Part shown: piece after piece, positions 58,384-64,000 of the stretch
Layout: every line of letters begins with the position of its first letter
Numbering within the stretch: position 1 is the stretch's first letter
Origin: Cryptomeria japonica
Taxonomy: Eukaryota; Streptophyta; Pinopsida; Cupressales; Cupressaceae
Length of the DNA stretch: 64,000 bases
Assembly (NCBI RefSeq): GCF_030272615.1
Contig: NC_081412.1
Location: 672,711,823 to 672,775,822 of the forward strand
Reading direction: 5' to 3'
Program-made: the position numbers and the translations under genes
The notes under the pieces: model-generated
Told to the model about the DNA's origin: nothing
Seen by the model: only the letters and a program-made list of their open reading frames with translations
Database searches by the model: none

Positions 58384-59579
58384 TGTTGGCTTGATGATGA
58401 TGATATAGTTGTACTAGGTTGTTTGATGACTTTATTTGTCTTGTCATTGATGACAACCATGTTTGTTTAGTCATCTAGGTGATCTAGACCAACCAGTATA
58501 GCCTAACCGATAGTGGAATTAGTTAGACAACAAAACTACTAAGTTGTTGTCAACTGGTAAATAGGAACATAGCGATGATCAAGAGACTAGTACAGATGAT
58601 TGGTGAAGAGTTAGACATTGCAATTTTTTACAAGTGTTGGAGACAGGAACATGCACCTATGTTCCAAACTGCATCAATAGATTTAGTGTATTGAGCGAGT
58701 TATGATGGATTTTCTAGTCACAATATGGAAGAATAGAGAACCAGTATAGAAGAGCTAGTTTGATTGGTAACTGGTAGACATATTATTATGATTTTAAGTT
58801 ATGAATTGTTTTGCCGACAAGAGAAAAGTGTCATGAGAGGGAAAATGTAAAAGGTGACTAGATTCAATGAACCTGGGGAATTGTTTCTAGGTTCTTAAAC
58901 GACTTAATAGAGTTCTTTATAAGGGGATGTAAGTTGTATGATTTTAGGGATCAAGAGTGAGAATTTGATCATGCGGTTGAAGAAGAAGTTAGTTTTTGAT
59001 GTCTAGTCAGTGATAGAAGTTGAACAAAAGTGGATGTAATTAGGTGCATAGGTGTTAACTCCAGATCAGTTGAACTTGTTGTCTTCCTAACAATTGCAGC
59101 AAGAAAATCCTCTAACAAGGTAACTCCTAACATGGTGCAGTAGGATCCTAGCAGGTTTGAAGGTGAAATCCTCTTACCAGGTGACACAATAGCTTGTGTT
59201 TATAAATCCCAATAACATGGGTAGATCCTAACGGGGATGGGTCCTAAGAGGCCTTATTGTATAGCTCTTAACTGAGCTAAAACACTCTTAACTAGGTGTG
59301 CCCCTAACCGGGTGGTTGTATGACCTTAATTGGTCAGATTTCTATACTGAAACTAGAAGATCCTTATGGATACTAATTCCCACTATGGTTTTTCCCAATT
59401 GGGTTTCCACGATAAAAATCATTGTGTTATGGTTTGCATGCTTTGTTGGATGTTTTCTTATGTGGTTATATTTCTTTCATGCTTATTGATTTTCAAGTTG
59501 GTGAACGTAGTTATCAAATTTATTAAATTTTTGCTTGCACTGATTCACCCCCTCCTTTGAGTGCCTTATAAGTTTATCA
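58384..59579 (+). repeat. N3 3' LTR
   Basis: Starts TGTTGGCTTGATG after the polypurine tract and ends TTTATCA. It contains a series of CCTAAC/GGT-type motifs (59090-59320), TTTTTCCCAATTGGGTTTCC at 59390-59409 and the C-run U5 block (about 59545), as in N2. No second copy is in the window. Confidence 0.8.
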
Positions 59580-60688
59580 TTTTCTAAGCTACTAGTTGTT
59601 TTTTAAAAAAAAATCTATATCTTTGATAAAAAAATGAAATTTCAATACAGTGGTACTAAAATTTCAAGAAAAAAAAAGAAATAGGTGTATGTTTGTCCAC
59701 CCTAATCACAATAAAAACATAATATTTTTTTGTAAGAATTATAATATAAGTAGTAGACTCATGTCTAGGTGTGACACACTTTTTTGTAATTGTTGATGAA
59801 GTAATTAATTAATTATGAGTTTTTTACTACAAATTTTTAGAATTTCAAAAACTCCTATGTCTGACAACCTTAGCTTGGTCTAAATTTAATGAAATTCAAT
59901 TTTTTTTCCCTATAGTAGATGAAGCATAGAATGTGACGCATGTTTCAGATTCAAAAAATGTGATACTGTTTGAAAGTTACGTGTGTTTTTTAATCAGTGT
60001 ATCAATCAACACTTTAGCCAGAATTCAATTAGAAAATAAATAATAATTATTTTATAAGGTCAAAATAAGACAATCCTTATATTGTTGGAAAAATGAGAAT
60101 GTCCTTAAAAATCCCTTTTCATTTTATCAATGTTCGCTAAAGAAAAAGTCGTCAACCACCTGTGTGAAGTCTGCAAAATCAAAGAATACTCAAAACACAT
60201 TTTTTCTATTGACTTTCTAGGCTTGTCATTTCCAAGCCAAATCCCAAAGCATTCTCGAGCCAAATTTAAAAATTTAAAATTTCTGTCACAAAAATCAGAT
60301 CTAATAAAATCAGATTTCTGATTCTAGGAGTTATGATATTAATAATATTCATAATATTAATATATTAATATATTGAATATTATTATATTACTATAATAAT
60401 ATTCAATATATAAATGTATATACTAAAATTTATATTATAAATATTTTCATTAGTGGTCATATGGGATTCTGAGGGTTCACATGGTGTCGTTAGGTGTCAC
60501 ATGGGGTCATAAGGGGTAATGCATGTGTTAGAATAACATATGACCCCTTTGGACACTATATGGACATCATATGATCCTAAAGAATCAATTCATGCACTAG
60601 GATGTTAAAAGGGGTCATATGGTTTCCTAAAGGGTCATAGGACACCATACGACCCATTAGGAAACCATTTGACACCTAAGGACATAAT
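59580..60688. other. Unassigned AT-rich region with hairpin
   Basis: No coding similarity and no match to the LTR elements. About 60330-60440 is almost pure A/T with overlapping AATATTAATAT inverted repeats. 60450-60676 holds a cluster of GGTCATATGG-like words in both directions. This may be the old host sequence flanking N3 and C4. Confidence 0.5.
60611..60676. repeat. Hairpin-forming inverted repeat
   Basis: Core arms GGTTTCCTAAAGGGTC (60621-60636) and GACCCATTAGGAAACC (60651-60666) pair at 15 of 16 positions around a 14-base loop. The pairing extends outward with mismatches to 60611 and 60676. Confidence 0.9.
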
Positions 60689-61881
60689 TGTTGGCAATAT
60701 GCAAGAATTTGATTATGTGTTGTCATTGATGTCAACACTACTCTGGTTGGTTACTGACTTGCTTCGGTTGGACTTGGTTTTGCAAGAGGTTATCATAGAT
60801 TCTTCTGTGGTATGTTTAGATCATTAGATTCAGTTTTGGTAGGATATTCATGATGATCGAGTGTATGTCATATTCAGTTGGTTTATGATTTGGTTCTCTA
60901 GAAGCTATATATTATGTTCTAGACTGCTAGTTGATATTCTTGGTCCCGGTTGATGGTACCAATTGGTGATATTTGATGAAATGGTTAAGTGGTTTTGATC
61001 AAGCTTCTAGAAATGGTTCTTAATGTGTTGAAGGTGTTCTTGATTTTGTCCCAATTATTTGGTGGCTTTGCATCAGCTGGCATGAAGATTTAGTGATCCT
61101 ATTTGGGTCCAATTGGATATTTTGTGTTATTGACATTGAGGGTTTCTACCAGTTGGTGTAACGTGTTGTAATTAGTCTTGACTAGATTTCTAGTGGATAT
61201 AATTGTTTGGGAGTTTAAATTAGGTCCATGCTATGTAATGTAAATCATAATATTGGTCTGGTGATCGAACTTTGTATTGTGCAATGTAATTATGTTTTGA
61301 GGGGTCAACCGACCTTGATAATAGGTTGATGATTTACATACATAGGTGATATATTCATGTAATTTAGATATCAAGGTTATGTCTACATTATCAGAGAGAG
61401 GTTTATGTGTGAATAAGGATATATCATTCAGCGAAGGGTTGTGAAGAGTTTGGTGTTTCAAGGAAGACATCTGTACTTAACCGAAACTATAATCAATCAT
61501 TAGAAGATTCTATTTCCAGAATTCGTTTCCTTTGGATTGTAGTTCGATGTTTATGTAAGTCGGTGAGACATCCATTTTGTATTGAGGAGTGTCCTCTAGG
61601 TGGTTGGCCTGATTGTAAGTGCAATCCCCATTGTAATATTTTCACATACTAATAGAGAAGTATTATCTAATTTGGGTAGGGTTTCCCACCATGGTTTTTT
61701 CCTTCACCAGGTTTTCCACGTCAAAAATATTGGTGTTGTGTGTTGTGTACTTTCATGCTTTATCTTTCACTTTGTTATTTTCATTTTGCTTTGATAAAAG
61801 GTTTATAATCTGTAATAATTATTTAACTTGTGGAAAATTGATTCATCCCCCCTCTCAGTTTTCCTCTGGGTCATTCTAACA
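60689..61881 (+). repeat. C4 LTR, first copy
   Basis: Starts TGTTGGCAATATGC and ends CATTCTAACA. Direct repeat of 62639-63815, with TTTTTTCCTTCACCAGG-type motif near 61695 and U5 C-run near 61848. Confidence 0.9.
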
Positions 61882-61917
61882 ATTGATATTAGAGCTTGTA
61901 ACAATTGGTATCAGAGT
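61882..61917 (+). other. Duplicated primer binding site in C4
   Basis: ATTGATATTAGAGC (61882-61895) follows the LTR. Then TTGTAACA and a second site ATTGGTATCAGAG (61904-61916). The ACA before the second copy resembles an LTR end, so LTR tail plus primer site look duplicated. The same pair is at 63816-63850. Confidence 0.8.
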
Positions 61918-61920
61918 ACT

Positions 61921-62343
61921 ACAGGTGGTGCATTCTTTCTTAGGAATAAATTAGTATCATGGCTTAGCAAGAAATAATCATCCACTTTATTATCTACTGC
62001 TAAAGTTGAATATGTAGCTGTTGCGACAAATTATACTCAAATCTTATGGATGAAGAAAATGTTGAAGGATATAAGGGTAATTTATGATGAGCCTATTGTT
62101 ATTTATTATGTTAATACAACTGCTATTGCTATGCTAAAGAATCTAGTATTTCATTCCAAATCAAAACATATATCTATAAGATACAATTTCTTGAAGGAAA
62201 AGGTTTAAGCAAAGGAAGTCAAATTGATATGTGTGCCCACTTAGGAGTAGATTCTAGATATTCTAAGAAACCCATTGCCTAAAGATATTTTTTAATATCT
62301 CAAGAAACAATTGAGGGTCACCACCCCTCTGAAAGAGACTTAG
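61921..62343 (+). pseudogene. C4 RNase H remnant, first unit
   Basis: One frame of 141 codons: TGGAFFLRNKLVSWLSKK, then a stop at a former Gln, STLLSTAKVEYVAVATNYT (Glu helix), ILWMKKMLKDIR, FHSKSKHISIRYNFLKEKV, and a pol end RVTTPLKET with TAG at 62341-62343. It starts at the TSGGAFF part, so the first catalytic Asp region (YTDADW) is missing and no nuclease could form. Four further stops interrupt it. It is joined to the primer site by deletion. Confidence 0.85.
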
Positions 62344-62638
62344 ACATGTAGAGATGCATCAATTTGGTGAGCTTATCAAAAATATTTTTTGATCCGAGTT
62401 GATGAGATGATGTTGTTGCTTAGGGGGAGTAGTGAGTTTTTGGTGGTATCAACCCTTTTTTATTGATGTCAAAGGGGGAGAGACGTTCATGTGGAAAAAA
62501 GATAAACATATTCCATCTAAAAGGAGAGATATTGTATGGGGGAGAGATAAATCCGATCAGTTTTGGAGATTGTTGTCAATCCATAGCATTTGGATGTTTC
62601 TTACATTCAGTGTTACCATCAATGCCAAAGGGGGATAT
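62344..62638 (+). other. C4 3' UTR with polypurine tracts
   Basis: GCTTAGGGGGAGTAGTG near 62420, GTCAAAGGGGGAGAGACG near 62469 and GCCAAAGGGGGATAT just before the LTR (62624-62638). Confidence 0.75.
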
Positions 62639-63815
62639 TGTTGGCAATATGCTCGAATTAATTTTGTGGTATCATTGATGTCAAGAATGCTCCAGTTGGA
62701 CTTGGTTTTGGAAGAGGTTATTAGAGATTCTGCTCTTGTATGTTTAAATTATTAGATTTAGTTTTGGCAGGATATTCATGATGATCATGTGTATATCATA
62801 TTCAATTGGTTCATACTTTGGTGCTCCAGAAGCTATTGATTATGTTCTAGACTTACGATTGATATTCTTGATCCCAATTGATGGTACCGATTAGTGATAT
62901 TTTATGAAATGGTTAAGTGGATTTGATCTAGCTTCTAGAATGGTTCTCAACATGCTGAAGGTATTCTTGATCATGTCTAAATTATTTTGTGGCTTCACAT
63001 TGGTTGGCATGAAGATTCAGTGATCCTATTTGGGTCTGGTTGGATATTATGTGTTATTGACACTGAGGGTTTCTAACGGTGGGTGTAACATGTTGCAATT
63101 AGTCTTGGCAGGATTTTTGGTGGATATAATTGCTTGGGAATTTGAATTAGGTCCATTCTATACAATGCAAATCATAATATTCATCTGGTGGTCAATCTTT
63201 GTATCATGTAATGTAATTATTTTTTGAGGGTTGAATGTTTAGCCGACATTGATAACAAGTTGATGATCTGTATATATAGGTGATATATTCATATAATTTA
63301 AATATCAAGGTTATGTCTACAATATCAAAGAGAGTTTTATGTACAAATACGGATATATCATTTAGGGAAGAGTTGTGAAGAGATTGGTGTTGTAGGGCAA
63401 AGATATGTGCTTAATCGAAACTATAATCAGTCATTAGGAGATACTATTTCCATAGTTCATTTCCTCTAGATTGTAGTTCGATGTTTATGTAAGTTAGTGA
63501 GACTTCCAACTTGTATTGAGGAGTGTCCTCTAGGTGGTTGACCTGATTGTAAGTGCAATCCCCATTGTAATACTTTCACATACTATTGCAGAAGTATTAT
63601 CTAATTATGGGTAGGGTTTCCCATCGTATTTTTTCCTTCACTAGGTTTTCCATATTAAAAATATTGGTGTTGTGTGTTGTGTACTTTTATTCTTTATCTT
63701 TCATTGTGTTGTTTTCATTTTTCTCTAGTAAAAGGTTTATAATCTGCAATAATTGTTTAACTTGTGGAAAATTGATTCACCCCCCCTCTAATTTTTCCTT
63801 CAGTTCATTCTAACA
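62639..63815 (+). repeat. C4 LTR, second copy
   Basis: Starts TGTTGGCAATATGC after a polypurine tract and ends TTCTAACA. It is followed by primer site ATTGATATCAGAGC (63816-63829) and a second, decayed copy ATTACTATCAAAGC. Confidence 0.9.
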
Positions 63816-64000
63816 ATTGATATCAGAGCTTGTAACAATTACTATCAAAGCACTATAGGTGGTGCATTATTTCTTGAGAAGAAATTAGTCTCATGGCTTA
63901 GCAAGAAACAATCATACACCTCATTATCCACTGTTGAAGCTGAATATGTAGTTGTTGTGACAAATTGTACTGAGATTTTATGGATGAAAAAATGTTGAAG
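63816..64000 (+). pseudogene. C4 RNase H remnant, second unit (cut by window end)
   Basis: After the doubled primer site, the RNase H stub reads IGGALFLEKKLVSWLSKKQ, SYTSLSTVEAEYVVVVTNCT and ILWMKK, then a frameshift at a run of A near 63990. Gln is kept where the first unit has a stop. The junction with the primer region is the same as in the first unit. The remainder lies outside the window. Confidence 0.82.

Larger units (their letters stand above)
35729..59579 (+). mobile_element. N3, RT-less two-ORF element, split by N4 and N5
   Basis: Three blocks belong together by comparison with N2: gag-like C-terminus plus inter-ORF gap (35729 to about 37132), ORF B remainder (43649-46098), and 3' UTR plus 3' LTR (58051-59579). 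N4 fills the first gap and N5 the second. The order and distances match N2 once the insertions are removed. For example, STLDAMEE at about 46025 and in N2 at about 13440 both precede the 3' UTR. The 5' LTR, primer site and coiled-coil half of gag are absent, lost at the C1 border. Confidence 0.75.
60689..64000 (+). mobile_element. C4, tandem deleted copia derivative
   Basis: Layout is LTR (60689-61881), 757-bp interior, LTR (62639-63815), then a second interior that runs off the window. Both interiors begin with a primer site, a second primer-like copy, then go straight into RNase H. Gag, protease, integrase and RT are deleted. Because the same fusion junction occurs in both interiors, it existed before the tandem arrangement arose. 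The unit length is 1,950 bp. Confidence 0.85.

Noticed and set aside
60330-60440. Possible replication origin or scaffold attachment from the AT-rich run
   Set aside because: AT richness alone is not evidence; no defined motif.

Overview
This window looks like intergenic DNA from a large, repeat-rich plant nuclear genome. The evidence is stacked Ty1/copia and Ty3/gypsy LTR retrotransposons, a plant Tat/Ogre-type gypsy element with a second RNase H, initiator-Met-tRNA primer sites, and no recognisable host gene, tRNA or rRNA. A conifer-like giant genome is plausible but cannot be shown from the sequence. I name elements C (copia), G (gypsy) and N (LTR elements with coding capacity but no reverse transcriptase).

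Layout. 1-5.7 kb: N1, a long degenerate reading frame behind a G-box/TATA region. 5.7-35.7 kb: a nest. Copia C1 (minus strand; 5720-6981 and 31116-35728) is split by copia C2 (plus strand; 6982-10385 and 29120-30692, followed by an inverted LTR arm to 31115). C2 is split by gypsy G1 (minus strand; 10386-29119, target duplication GGTAA on both sides). G1 is split by N2 (minus strand; 11858-19483). 35.7-59.6 kb: N3 (plus strand) is interrupted by N4 (plus strand; about 37133-43648) and by N5 (minus strand; about 46099-58050). N5 is itself split by copia C3 (plus strand; 49293-56251, target duplication GAGTG). 59.6-60.7 kb: unassigned DNA with a strong hairpin. 60.7-64 kb: C4, a tandem LTR/stub/LTR/stub array in which the primer site is duplicated and nearly all of gag-pol is deleted.

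The most interesting content is the N group. N2, N3 and N4 share one plan: LTR, tRNA-Met primer site, a coiled-coil gag-like protein with several CCHC knuckles, a non-coding gap with a TATA-like motif, a second protein of about 1,100 residues (ORF B), polypurine tracts, LTR. No protease, integrase, reverse transcriptase or RNase H is visible in them. ORF B has a globular N-terminal region, a charged Lys/Glu-rich middle and a coiled-coil C-terminus. N1 and N5 carry more distant versions of the same kind of frame. The N elements share primer site, polypurine tract and LTR-end motifs with the copia elements, so the likely relation is mobilisation in trans by copia enzymes. This is inference.

Every coding region is broken and is therefore annotated as a pseudogene. 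G1, N2 and the ORF B of N4 keep one continuous frame interrupted only by stops. The older outer copies (C1, C2, N3) also carry frameshifts, which fits the nesting order. Identities were judged by eye; no alignment or database search was run.
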